Shown: positions 1 through 9,145, numbered from the stretch's first letter. The stretch is 20,000 nt of DNA from Owenia fusiformis (GCA_903813345.2 CAIIXF020000362.1:1-20000), one strand, 5' to 3'. Numbers and translations: made by a program. The notes: generated from the letters alone by a model not told the origin.

Positions 1-490
1 CAGTGTAGGTAGAGTAGCCACCGCATGCTTGGCCCTAGGGGTACCTCAAGAACCTCTCTAGACGCGTAGGCAGTGCAGCTAGCGGGGCCACAGTACGTAT
101 GGTCCTGGGCTTACATCCAGAACCTCTGTAGCTGCAAAGCCAGTGTAGCTACCGTAGCAAATGCATACATGCTCCTAGGGGTACCTCAAGAACCTCTGTA
201 GCTGTGTAGCCAGTGTTGGTAGCGTAGCATATATACCCATTGTAACCGTGTAGCTACCATAGCCAACGCATGCATGGTCCTAGGGGTACCTCAAGAACCT
301 CTGTTGCTGCATAGCGAGTGTTGGTAGCGTAGCATACATACCCATTCTACCCGCTTAGTTACCGTAGCCAACACATGCATGCTCCTAGGGTTACCTCAAG
401 AACCTCTGTAGTCGTGTATCCAGTGCAGCTATCTGGACCACAGTATGTATGGTCATAGGCTTACATTTAGAACCTCTGTAGCTGCAAAGC

Positions 491-550
491 CAGTGTAGCT
501 ACCGTAGCCAACGCATGCATGCTCCTAGGGCTGTAGGGGTACCATGTATC
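491..550 (+). repeat. 60-bp short beta monomer (copy 1)
   Basis: A beta monomer in which CCTAGGG is followed by CTGTAGGGGTACCATG and then GTATCC-type sequence. The usual CTCAAGAACCTCTGTAG landmark is missing. Read against a 70-bp beta, this is an 18-bp deletion after GTACC plus an 8-bp insertion (CTGTAGGG), net minus 10. This copy reads AGGGCTG, which separates it from the block B copy. Confidence 0.85.
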
Positions 551-1718
551 CAGTGCAGCGATCGGGGCCACAGTATGTATGGTCCTGGGCTTACATCAGA
601 ACCTCTGTAGCTGTGTACCCAGTGTTGGTAGCGTAGCATACATACCCATTGTACCCGAATAGCTACCGAAGCAAACGCATGCATGCTCCTAGGGTTACCT
701 CAAGAACCTCTGTAGTCGTGTGTCCAGTGCAGCTATCGGGGCAACAGTTTGTATGGTCCTGGGCTTACATCCTGAACCCCCGCAAGTAGGTAGCGTGGCC
801 ACCGCATTCATGGTCCTGGGGGTACCACAAAAACCTCTGTAGCCGCGTAGCCAGTGTAGCTATCGTGACCACCGCATGTATGCTCCTCGGCTTACCTCCA
901 GAACCTCTCTAGCTGTGTAGCCAGTGTTGGTAGCGTAGCATACATACCCATTATACCAGCGTAGCTACCGAAGTCAACCCATGCATGCTCCTAGGGGTAC
1001 TTAAAGAACCTCTTTAGCCGCGTAGCCAGTGTAGCTATCGTGACCACCGCATGTATGCTTCTCGGCTTACCTCCAGAACCTCTCTAGCTGTGTAGCCAGT
1101 GTTGGTACCGTAGCATACATACCCATTGTACCCGCGTAGCTACCGAAGTCAACGCATGCATGCTTCTAGAACCTCATGCTCAAGAACCTCTGTAGTCGTG
1201 TATCCAGTGTAGCTATCGGGACCACAGTATGTACGGTCCTTGGCTTACATCCGGAACCTTGGTAGCCGCAAAGCCAAGGTAGCTAGCGTAGCCAACGCAT
1301 GCATGCTCATAGGGGTACCTCAAGAACCTCTGTAGCCTCGTAGCCAGTGCAGCTATCGGGGCCACAGTATATATGGTCCTGGGCTTACATCCTGAACCTC
1401 AGCAGCCGCAAAGCCAGGGTAGTTAGCGTAGCAAACGCATACATGCTCCTCAAGGGTACCTCAAGAACTTCTGTGGCCGTGTAGCCAGTGTAGCTATCGT
1501 GACCATCGCATATATGCTCCTGGGCTTACCTCAAGAACCTCTGTAAGCGCGTAGCCAGTGTTGGTAGCGTAGCATACATACCCATTGTACCCGCTTCGCT
1601 CCCGCTGTGCTCCTAGGGTTAATTCAACAACCTCCGTAGCCTCGTATCCAGTGCAGCTATCGGGGCCACAGTATGTATGGTCCTAGTCTTACATCCAGAA
1701 CCTCTGTAGCCGCAAAAC

Positions 1719-1788
1719 CAGTGTAGGTAGAGTAGCCACCGCATGCTTGGCCCTAGGGGTACCTCAAGAACCTCTCTAGACGCGTAGG
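1719..1788 (+). repeat. Internal restart monomer inside block A
   Basis: This monomer begins CAGTGTAGGTAGAGTAGCC and continues with GCTTGGCCCTAGGGG, the same opening as position 1 and 2745. The next monomer also matches the one at 71, including AGCGGGGCCACAGTACG. Only then does the order diverge (ACATCAAGAACCTCTTTAGC). It marks an older, shorter duplication inside block A. Related openings occur at 3840, 13362, 15080 and 16106. Confidence 0.75.
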
Positions 1789-1928
1789 CAGTGCAGCTAG
1801 CGGGGCCACAGTACGTATGGTCCTGGGCTTACATCAAGAACCTCTTTAGCTGCATAGCCAGTGTAGCTAGCGTAGCCAACGCATGCATGCTCCTAGGGTT
1901 ACCTCAAGAACCTCTCTAGACGCGTAGG

Positions 1929-2003
1929 TAGTGCAGCTATCGGGGCCACAGTATGTACAGTATGGTCCTCGGCTTACATCCAGAACCTCTGTAGCCGCAA
2001 AGC
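1929..2003 (+). repeat. 75-bp alpha monomer with partial internal duplication
   Basis: An alpha monomer lengthened by 5 bp: GTATGTATGG is replaced by GTATGTACAGTATGG, repeating CAGTATG. The following bases read TCCTCGGC rather than TCCTGGGC. The same marker occurs around 4080, 4620, 10890, 15320, 17440 and 17970. A sister variant, GTATGTACTGTATG, lies near 2098, 3950, 15460 and 17300. Together they mark one sub-lineage of alpha. Confidence 0.75.
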
Positions 2004-2744
2004 CAGTGTAGCTAGCGTAGCCAACGCATGCATGCTCCTAGGGTTACCTCAAGAACCTCTCTAGACGCGTAGGCAGTGCAGCTATCGGGGCCACAGTATG
2101 TACTGTATGTTCCTCGGCTTACATCAAGAACCTCTGTAGCCGCAAAGCCAGTGTAGGTAGCATAGCCACCGCATGCTTGGCCCTAGGGGTACCTCAAGAA
2201 CCTCTGTAGCTGTGTAGCCAGTGTTGGTAGCGTAGCATACATACCCATAGACACCAGGTAGCTACCGTTGCCAACGCATGCATGGTCCTAGGGGTACCTC
2301 AAGAACCTCTGTAGCTGTGTAGCGAGTGTTGGTAGCGTAGCATACATACCCATTGTACACTCTTAGTTACCGTAGCCAACACATGCATGCTCCTAGGGTT
2401 ACCTCAAGAACCTCTGTAGCCAGTGTTGGTAGCGTAGCATACATACCCATTGTACCCGCGTAGCTACCGAAGTCAACGCATGCATGCTTCGAATTCTAGA
2501 ACCTCATGCTCAAGAACCTCTGTAGTCGTGTATCCAGTGTAGCTATCGGGGCCACATTATGTGCGGTCCTGAACTTACATCCAGAACCTCGGTAGCCGCA
2601 AAGCCAGGGTAGCTAGCGTAGCCAACGCATGCATGCTCCTAGGGGTACCTCAAGAACCTCCGTAGCCTCGTATCCAGTGCAGCTATCGGGGCCACAGTAT
2701 GTATGGTCCTAGTCTTACATCCAGAACCTCTGTAGCCGCAAAGC

Positions 2745-4440
2745 CAGTGTAGGTAGAGTAGCCACCGCATGCTTGGCCCTAGGGGTACCTCAAGAACCTC
2801 TCTAGACGCGTAGGCAGTGCAGCTAGCGGGGCCACAGTACGTATGGTCCTGGGCTTACATCCAGAACCTCTGTAGCTGCAAAGCCAGTGTAGCTACCGTA
2901 GCAAATGCATACATGCTCCTAGGGGTACCTCAAGAACCTCTGTAGCTGTGTAGCCAGTGTTGGTAGCGTAGCATATATACCCATTGTAACCGCGTTGCTA
3001 CCATAGCCAACGCATGCATGGTCCTAGGGGTACCTCAAGAACCTCTGTTGCTGCATAGCGAGTGTTGGTAGCGTAGCATACATACCCATTCTACCCGCTT
3101 AGTTACCGTAGCCAACACATGCATGCTCCTAGGGTTACCTCAAGAACCTCTGTAGTCGTGTATCCAGTGCAGCTATCTGGACCACAGTATGTATGGTCAT
3201 AGGCTTACATTTAGAACCTCTGTAGCTGCAAAGCCAGTGTAGCTACCGTAGCCAACGCATGCATGCTCCTAGAGCTGTAGGGGTACCATGTATCCAGTGC
3301 AGCGATCGGGGCCACAGTATGTATGGTCCTGGGCTTACATCAGAACCTCTGTAGCTGTGTACCCAGTGTTGGTAGCGTAGCATACATACCCATTGTACCC
3401 GAATAGCTACCGAAGCAAACGCATGCATGCTCCTAGGGTTACCTCAAGAACCTCTGTAGTCGTGTGTCCAGTGCAGCTATCGGGGCCACAGTATATATGG
3501 TCCTGGGCTTACATCCTGAACCTCAGCAGCCGCAAAGCCAGGGCAGTTAGCGTAGCAAACGCATACATGCTCCTATGGGTACCTCAAGAACTTCTGTGGC
3601 CGTAGCCAGTGTAGCTATCGTGACCATCGCATATATGCTCCTGGGCTTACCTCAAGAACCTCTGTAAGCGCGTAGCCAGTGTTGGTAGCGTAGCATACAT
3701 ACCCATTGTACCCGCTTCGCTCCCGCTGTGCTCCTAGGGTTAACTCAACAACCTCCGTAGCCTCGTATCCAGTGCAGCTATCGGGGCCACAGTATGTATG
3801 GTCCTAGTCTTACATCCAGAACCTCTGTAGCCGCAAAGCCAGTGTAGGTAGAGTAGCCACCCCATGCTTGGCCCTAGGGGTACCTCAAGAACCTCTCTAG
3901 ACGTGTAGGCAGTGCAGCTATCGGGGCCACAGTATGTACTGTATGTTCCTCGGCTTACATCCAGAACCTCTGTAGCCGCAAAGCCAGTGTAGCTAGCGTA
4001 GCCAACGCATGCATGCTCCTAGGGTTTCCTCAAGAACCTCTCTAGACGCGTAGGCAGTGCAGCTATCGGGGCCACAGTATGTACAGTATGGTCCTCGGCT
4101 TACATCAAGAACCTCTGTAGCCGCAAAGCCAGTGTAGGTAGCATAGCCACCGCATGCTTGGCCCTAGGGGTACCTCAAGAACCTCTGTAGCTGTGTAGCC
4201 AGTGTTGGTAGCGTAGCATACATACCCATTGTACCCGCGTAGCTACCGAAGTCAACGCATGCATGCTTCGAATTCTAGAACCTCATGCTCAAGAACCTCT
4301 GTAGTCGTGTATCCAGTGTAGCTATCGGGGCCACATTATGTGCGGTCCTGGACTTACATCCAGAACCTCGGTAGCCGCAAAGCCAGGGTAGCTAGCGTAG
4401 CCAACGCATGCATGCTCCTAGGGGTACCTCAAGAACCTCT
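2745..4440 (+). repeat. Higher-order block B, a deleted copy of block A
   Basis: The block starts as a copy of 1-742, then switches at about 3487 to sequence matching block A from 1361 (offset 2124 instead of 2744). It therefore lacks 620 bp relative to A. The breakpoint lies in CAGTGCAGCTATCGGGG, common to both sides, so the deletion kept monomer phase. Small indels near 3575 (1 bp) and 3600 (2 bp) follow. After about 3915 the order departs from A: the segment with GTATGTACTGTATG is joined directly, so A's 1790-1930 region is absent. Sequence matching A about 2520-2640 ends the block near 4440, where A would instead pass into its final CCTCCGTAGCC monomer. The end is approximate. Confidence 0.82.
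3235..3294 (+). repeat. 60-bp short beta monomer (copy 2, block B)
   Basis: Counterpart of the unit 2744 bp upstream. It differs by G to A at 3273 (AGAGCTG instead of AGGGCTG). That base is shared with 16634 but not with 529 or 13890, so it is a block B marker. Confidence 0.85.
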
Positions 4441-5212
4441 GTAGTCGTGTATCCAGTGCAGCTATTGGGGCCACAGTATGTATGGTCATAGGCTTACATT
4501 TAGAACCTCTGTAGCTACAAAGCCAGTGTAGCTTCCGTAGCCAACGCATGCATGCTCCTAGGGTTACCTCAAGAACCTCTCTAGACGCGTAGGCAGTGCA
4601 GCTATCGGGGCCACAGTATGTACAGTATGGTCCTCGGCTTACATCCAGAACCTCTGTAGCCGCAAAGCCAGTGTAGCTACCGTAGCCAACGCATGCATGC
4701 TCCTAGGGTTACCTCAAGAACCTCTCTAGACGCGTAGGCAGTGCAGCTATTGGGGCCACAATATGTATGGTCATAGGCTTACATTTAGAAACTCTGATGC
4801 TGCAAAGACAGTGTAGGTAGCATAGCCACCGCAGACATGGTCCTAGGGGTACCTCAAGAACCTCTGTAGCCGCGTAGCCAGTGTTGGTTGCGTACCCGAT
4901 TCGCTCCCGCTGTGCTCCTTGGGTTGACTCAAGAACCTCTGTAGCCGCGTAGCCAGTGTTGGTAGTGTAGCATAAATACCCATTGTACCCGCTTAGTTAC
5001 CGTAGCCAACACATGCATGCTCCTAGGGTTACCTCAAGAACCTGTGTAGTCATGTATACAGTGCAGCTATCGGGGCCACAGTATGTAAGGTCATAGGCTT
5101 ACATTTAGAACCTCTGTAGCTGCAAAGCCATTGTAGCTACCTAGCCAATGCATGCATTCTCCTAGGGGTACCCTGTATCCAGTGCAGCTATCGGGGCCAC
5201 AGTATGTATGGT
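4441..5212 (+). repeat. 772-bp block, first of three copies
   Basis: This segment recurs at 10714-11485 (offset 6273) and 17804-18575 (offset 13363). It opens with GTAGTCGTGTATCC and the marker CAGCTATTGGGGCC, then includes GTAGCTTCCGTAGCC, two TCTAGACGCGTAGGC monomers, GAAACTCTGATGCTGC, a short gamma derivative (GTTGGTTGCGTACCCG) and a 51-bp beta. The match to 10714 stops at 5213 (GTCATAGG here, GTTCTAGG there). The 17804 copy is closer and shares private bases such as TGTATACAG at about 5055, where the middle copy has TGTATCCAG. Looser similarity extends left to about 4190. Confidence 0.87.
5129..5179 (+). repeat. 51-bp short beta monomer (copy 1)
   Basis: A beta monomer running from CATTGTAGCTACCTAGCC through CTCCTAGGGGTACC straight to CTGTATCC. 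It lacks the 18 bases that normally hold CAAGAACCTCTG, plus one base in ACCTAGCC (usually ACCGTAGCC). It does not have the 8-bp insertion of the 60-bp monomers, so it may represent the earlier deletion form. Confidence 0.82.
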
Positions 5213-5590
5213 CATAGGCTTAAATTTAGAACATCTGATGCTGCAAAGCCAGTGTAGGTAGAATAGCCACCGCAAGCATGGTCCTAATGGTACCTCAAGA
5301 ACCTCTGTAGCCGCGTAGCTAGTGTTGGTAGCGTAGCATACATACCCATTGTACCCGCTTCGCTACCGCTGTGCTCCTAGGGTTACCTCAAGAACCTCTG
5401 TAGTCGTATATCCAGTGCAGCTATCGGGGCCACAGTATGTATGGTCATAGGCTTAAATTTAGAACATCTGATGCTGCAAAGCCAGTGTAGGTAGAATAGC
5501 CACCGCAGGCATGGTCCTAATGGTACCTCAAGAACCTCTGTAGCCGCGAAGCTAGTGTTGGTAGCGTAGCATACATACCCATTGTACCCG
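5176..5590 (+). repeat. 233-bp tandem duplication (5176-5408 and 5409-5590)
   Basis: The marker GTCATAGGCTTAAATTTAG at 5211 recurs at 5444, and TATCCAGTGCAGC at 5176 recurs at 5409, both exactly 233 bp apart. Each copy has an alpha variant with AACATCTGATGCTGC, a beta variant with GTAGAATAGCC and CTAATGG, and a delta or gamma monomer. The second copy stops matching at 5591, where CCCGCTTCGC is replaced by CCCGAGTAGC. The lengths are 70 + 70 + about 93. The pair is repeated at 18539-18953. Confidence 0.85.
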
Positions 5591-5937
5591 AGTAGCTACA
5601 GTAGCCAACGCATGAATGCTCCTAAGGTTAACTTAAGAACCTCCGTAGCCGCGTATCCAGTGCAGCTATTGGGGCCACAGTATGTATGGTCCTAGTCTTA
5701 CATCCAGAACCTCTGTAGCCGCAAAGCCAGTGTAGGTAGCGTAGCTACCGCATGCTTGGCCCTAGGGGTACCTCAAGAACCTCTATAGCCGCGTAGCCAG
5801 TGTAGCTATCTTGACCATCGCATATATGCTCCTGGGCTTACCTCCAGAACCTCTGTAGCCGCAAAGCCAGTGTAGGTAGAGAAGCCACCGCATGCATGGG
5901 CCTAAGGGTACCTCAAGAACCTCTGTAGCCGCGTAGC
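5591..5937 (+). repeat. Mosaic satellite with the right end of the 13.36-kb match
   Basis: Ordinary alpha, beta and epsilon monomers, with GCTTGGCCCTAGGGG and CTATAGCCGCG markers and an epsilon reading TATCTTGACCATCGC. The close match to the right-hand copy ends at 5880: this copy reads GTAGGTAGAGAAGCC while 19243 onward reads GTAGGTAGCGTAGC. Both sides remain in the same monomer phase. No gene or other element is seen. Confidence 0.8.
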
Positions 5938-6225
5938 CAGTGCAGCTATCGGGGCAACAGTATATTTGGTCCTGGGGTTACATCCAGAACCTCTTTAGCT
6001 GCATAGCCAGTGTAGCTAGCGTAGCCAACGCATGCATGCTCCTAAGGTTACCTCAAGAACCTCCGTAGCCGCGTAGCCAGTGCAGCTATCGGGGCCACAG
6101 TATATATGGTCCTGGGGTTACATCCAGAACCTCTTTAGCTGCATAGCCACTTAGCCAGTGTAGCTAGCGTAGCCAACACATGCATGCTCCTAGGGTTACC
6201 TCAAGAACCTCTGTAGTCGTGTATC
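5938..6225 (+). repeat. 140-bp alpha-beta dimer duplicated in tandem
   Basis: The dimer 5938-6077 is followed by a copy at 6078-6225. Shared markers are GGTCCTGGGGTTACATCC and CTCTTTAGCTGCATAGCC, at a spacing of 140 bp. The second copy is 148 bp long because GCATAGCCAGTG has become GCATAGCCACTTAGCCAGTG, an 8-bp insertion that partly repeats TAGCCA. This is the plainest example of the alpha-beta dimer acting as the unit of duplication. Confidence 0.82.
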
Positions 6226-6425
6226 CAGTGCAGCTATCGGGGCCACAGTATGTATGGTCATAGGCTTACATTTAGAACCTCTGTAGCTGCAAAGCCAGTG
6301 TAGCTACCGTAGCCAACGCATGCATGCTCCTAGGGCTGTAGGGGTACCATGTATCCAGTGCAGCTATCGGGGCCACAGTATGTACGGTCCTGGGCTTACA
6401 TCCAGAACCTCTGTAGCTGTGTAGC
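6206..6425 (+). repeat. Alpha / short-beta / alpha segment related to block A 410-620
   Basis: The order alpha (GTCATAGGCTTACATTTAG), 60-bp beta, alpha matches the order at about 410-620 in block A. Individual bases differ, for example GTACGGTCCTGGGC here against GTATGGTCCTGGGC there. It looks like a diverged copy of that part of block A. Confidence 0.7.
6296..6355 (+). repeat. 60-bp short beta monomer (copy 3)
   Basis: Same GGGCTGTAGGGGTACC junction, outside blocks A and B. The following alpha monomer reads CAGCTATCGGGG rather than the CAGCGATCGGGG found after the A and B copies. This copy therefore sits in a different local context. Confidence 0.85.
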
Positions 6426-6740
6426 CAGTGTTGGTAGCGTAGCATACATACCCATTGTACCCGTATAGCTACCTAAGTCAACGCATGCATGCTCTTAGGG
6501 GTACTTCAAGAATCTCTGTAGCTGCGTAGCGAGTGTTGGTAGCGTAGGATACATACCCATTATACCAGCGTAGCTACCGAAGTCAACGCATGCATGCTCC
6601 TAGGGGTACTTCAAGAACCTCTGTAGCTGCGTAGCGAGTGTTGGTAGCGTAGCATACATACCCATTATACCAGCGTAGCTACCGAAGTCAACGCATGCAT
6701 GCTCCTAGGGGTACTTCAAGAACCTCTTTAGCCGCGTAGC
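6426..6740 (+). repeat. Three consecutive 105-bp gamma monomers
   Basis: Gamma starts fall at 6426, 6531 and 6636, with the next monomer at 6741, so each spacing is exactly 105 bp. The second and third units are nearly identical and share GCGAGTGTTGG, CATTATACCAGCG and GGGGTACTTCAAG. The first is more diverged (CCGTATAGCTACCTAAG). Elsewhere gammas are usually separated by 70-bp monomers, so this run is a local amplification of the gamma unit itself. Confidence 0.87.
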
Positions 6741-7475
6741 CAGTGTAGCTATCGTGACCACTGCATGTATGCTCCTCGGCTTACCTTCAGACCCTCTCTA
6801 GCTGTGTAGCCAGTGTTGGTAGCGTATCATACATACCCATTGTACCCGCGTAGCTACCGAAGTCAACGCATGCATGCTTCGAATTCTAGAACCTAATGCT
6901 CAAGAACCTCTGTAGTCGTGTATCCAGTGTAGCTATCGGGGCCACATTATGTGCGGTCCTGGGCTTACATCCAGAACCTCGGTAGCCACAAAGCCAGGGT
7001 AGCTAGCGTAGCCACCGCATGCATGGTCCTAGGGGTACCTCAAGAACCTCTGTAGCCGCGTAGCCAGTGTAGATATCGTGACCATCGCATATATGCTCCT
7101 GGGCTTACCTCAAGAACCTCTGTAGCCGCGTAGCCAGTGTTGGTAGCGTAGCATACATACCCATTGTACCTGCGTAGGTACCGAAGTCAACGCATGCATG
7201 CTTCTAGGGGTACTTCAAGAACCTCTTTAGCCGCGTAGCCAGTGTAGCTATCGTGACCACCGCATGTATGCTCCTCGGCTTACCTCTAGAACCTCTCTAG
7301 CTGTGTAGCCAGTGTCGGTAGCGTAGCATACATACCCATTGTACCCGCGTAGCTACCGAAGTCAACGCATGCATTCTTCGAATTCTAGAACCTCATGCTC
7401 AAGAACCTCTGTAGTCGTGTATCCAGTGTAGCTATCGGGGCCACATTATGTACGGTCCTGGGCTTACATCCAGAA
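6712..7475 (+). repeat. 499-bp tandem duplication (6712-7210 and 7211 to about 7475)
   Basis: GGGGTACTTCAAG at 6708 recurs at 7207, and GAATTC at 6881 recurs at 7380, both 499 bp apart. Both copies run epsilon (CGTGACCAC, CTCCTCGGC), gamma with CTTCGAATTCTAGAACC, then an alpha with CCACATTATGTGC or CCACATTATGTAC. The second copy stops matching at about 7476, where ACCTCGG is replaced by ACCTCTG. Scattered substitutions show the copies are not very recent. Confidence 0.82.
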
Positions 7476-8056
7476 CCTCTGTAGCCGCGTAGCCATTGTT
7501 GGTAGCGTAGCATAATACCCATTGTACCTGCTTCGCTCCCGCTGTGCTCCTAGGGTTACCTCAAGAACCTGTGTAGTCGTGTATCCAGTGCAGCTATCGG
7601 GGCCACAGCATGTATGGTAATAGGCTTACATTTAGAACCTCTGATGCTGCAAAGACCGTGTAGGTAGCATAGCCACCGCATCCATGGTCCTAATGGTACC
7701 TCAAGAACCTCTGTAGCCGCGTAGGCAGTGTTGGTAGCGTAGCATAATACCCATTGTACCCGCTTCGCTCCCGCTGTGCTCCTAGGGGTACCTCAAGAAC
7801 CTCTGTAGCCGCGTAGCCATTGTTGGTAGCGTAGCATAATACCCATTGTACCCGCTTCGCTCCCGCTGTGCTCCTAGGGTTACCTCAAGAACCTGTGTAG
7901 TCGTGTATCCAGTGCAGCTATCGGGGCCACAGCATGTATGGTAATAGGCTTACATTTAGAACCTCTGATGCTGCAAAGACCGTGTAGGTAGCATAGCCAC
8001 CGCATCCATGGTCCTAATGGTACCTCAAGAACCTCTGTAGCCGCGTAGGCAGTGTT
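7472..8056 (+). repeat. 324-bp tandem duplication (7472-7795 and 7796-8056)
   Basis: CAGCATGTATGGTAATAGG at 7606 recurs at 7930, and AGCCATTGTTGG at 7491 recurs at 7815, both 324 bp apart. The unit contains a delta monomer with the 1-bp-shortened CATAATACCC, an alpha with GGTAATAGGC, a beta with AAGACCGTGTAGG and CATCCATGG, and a second delta. The right copy breaks off near 8057 (GTTGTAAGCG against GTTGGTAGCG). The two copies are almost identical, so this is one of the younger local events. Confidence 0.86.
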
Positions 8057-9014
8057 GTAAGCGTAGCATACATACCCATTGTACCCGAGTAGCTACCGTA
8101 GCCAACGCATGTATGCTCCTAGGGTTACCTTAAGAACCTCCGTAGCCGCGTATCCAGTGCAGCTATCTGGGCCACAGTATGTATGGTCCTAGTCTTACAT
8201 CCAGAACCTCTGTAGCCGCAAAGCCAGTGTAGTTAGCGTAGCCACTGCATGCTTGGCCCTAGGGGTACCTCAAGAACCTCTCTAGACGCATAGGCAGTGA
8301 AGGTAGCGGGGCCACAGTATGTATGGTCCTGGGCTTACATCCAGAACCTCTGTAGCCGCAAAGCCAGTGTAGGTAGCGTAGCCACCGCATGATTGGCCCT
8401 AGGGGTACCTCAAGAACCTCTATAGCCGCGTATCCAGTGTAGCTATCTTGACCATCGCATATATGCTCCTTGGCTTACCTCCAGAACCTCTCTAGCTGCA
8501 TAGCCAGTGCAGCTATCGGGCCTACAGTAATGCTCCTGGGCTTACATCCAGAACTTCTGTAGCCGCAAATCCAGTGTATGTAGCGTAGCCACCGCATGCA
8601 TGGTCCTAGGGGTACTTCAAGAACCTCTGTAGCCGCGTAGCCAGTGTTGGCTGCGTAGCATACATACCCATTGTACCGGCTTCACTCCCGCTGTGCTCTT
8701 AGGGTTACCTCAAGAACCTCTGTATTCGCGTAGCCAGTGTAGCTATCGTGACCATCGCATATATGCCCCTGGGCTTACCTCAAGAACCTCTGTAGCCGCA
8801 AAGCCAGTTTAGGTAGAGAAGCCACCGCATGCATGGGCCTAAGGGTACCTCAAGAACCTCTGTAGCCGCGTAGCCAGTGCAGCTATCGGGGCCACAGTAT
8901 ATATGGTCCTGGGGTTACATCCAGAACCTCTTTAGCTGCATAGCCAGTGTAGCTAGCGTAGCCAACGCATGCATGCTCCTAGAGTTACCTCAAGAACCTC
9001 TCTAGACGCGTAGG

Positions 9015-9075
9015 CAGTGCAGCTATGTACAGTATGGTCCTCGGCTTACATCCAGAACCTCTGTAGCCGCAAAGC
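9015..9075 (+). repeat. 61-bp deleted alpha monomer
   Basis: CAGCTATGTACAGTATGG replaces the usual CAGCTAT, CGGGGCCACAGTAT, GTACAGTATGG series. It is a 14-bp deletion from the 75-bp alpha variant, apparently between two TAT triplets. I saw it only here. Confidence 0.72.
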
Positions 9076-9145
9076 CAGTGTAGGTAGCGTAGCCACCGCA
9101 TGCTTGGCCCTAGGGGTACCTCAAGAACCTCTATAGCCGCGTAGC

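Larger units (their letters stand above)
1..2744 (+). repeat. Higher-order block A (2744 bp)
   Basis: This block is defined by the re-start of its opening sequence at 2745. Bases 1-742 match 2745-3486 with three differences by eye (249, 252 and 529). It holds alpha, beta, gamma, delta and epsilon monomers in a fixed order, including a 60-bp short monomer at 491-550 and a gamma carrying TTCTAGAACC near 1164. Near 2411 the step GTAGCTGTGTAGCC is shortened to GTAGCC, consistent with slippage between GTAG repeats. Its last monomer (about 2675-2744) carries CTAGTCTTACATCC, which also precedes the partial restart at 1719. The true left edge cannot be seen because the window begins here. The same block recurs at 13362-16105. 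Confidence 0.9.

Noticed and set aside
499-684. Open frame of 61 codons on the minus strand, recurring identically at 3243-3428, 13860-14045 and 16604-16789.
   Set aside because: It lies wholly inside satellite monomers, and its four copies follow the 2744-bp and 13361-bp duplications of the DNA. It spans a 60-bp short monomer, a 70-bp monomer and part of a gamma. The product is low-information and rich in Trp, His, Arg and Tyr, with no domain. Conservation here is DNA repeat identity, not selection on protein.
1591-1615. Delta monomers (CGCTTCGCTCCCGC) as a CENP-B box on either strand.
   Set aside because: CCCG-N2-T-N4 is present, but it is followed by CCCG rather than CGAA, so a required half is missing. 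The gamma version is the only near-match worth testing.
2488-2498. GCTTCGAATTC as a tRNA-type B box (GGTTCGANTCC), suggesting a tRNA-derived repeat.
   Set aside because: Two of the eleven positions differ, there is no A box at a suitable distance upstream, and no cloverleaf can be drawn from the surrounding bases.
3393-3605. Open frame of 70 codons on the plus strand, with a 94-codon counterpart at 16754-17038.
   Set aside because: The two differ in length only because a 2-bp indel near 3600 shifts the frame in one copy. Such free frame change in near-identical copies argues against coding. No ribosome-binding context or recognisable motif is present.
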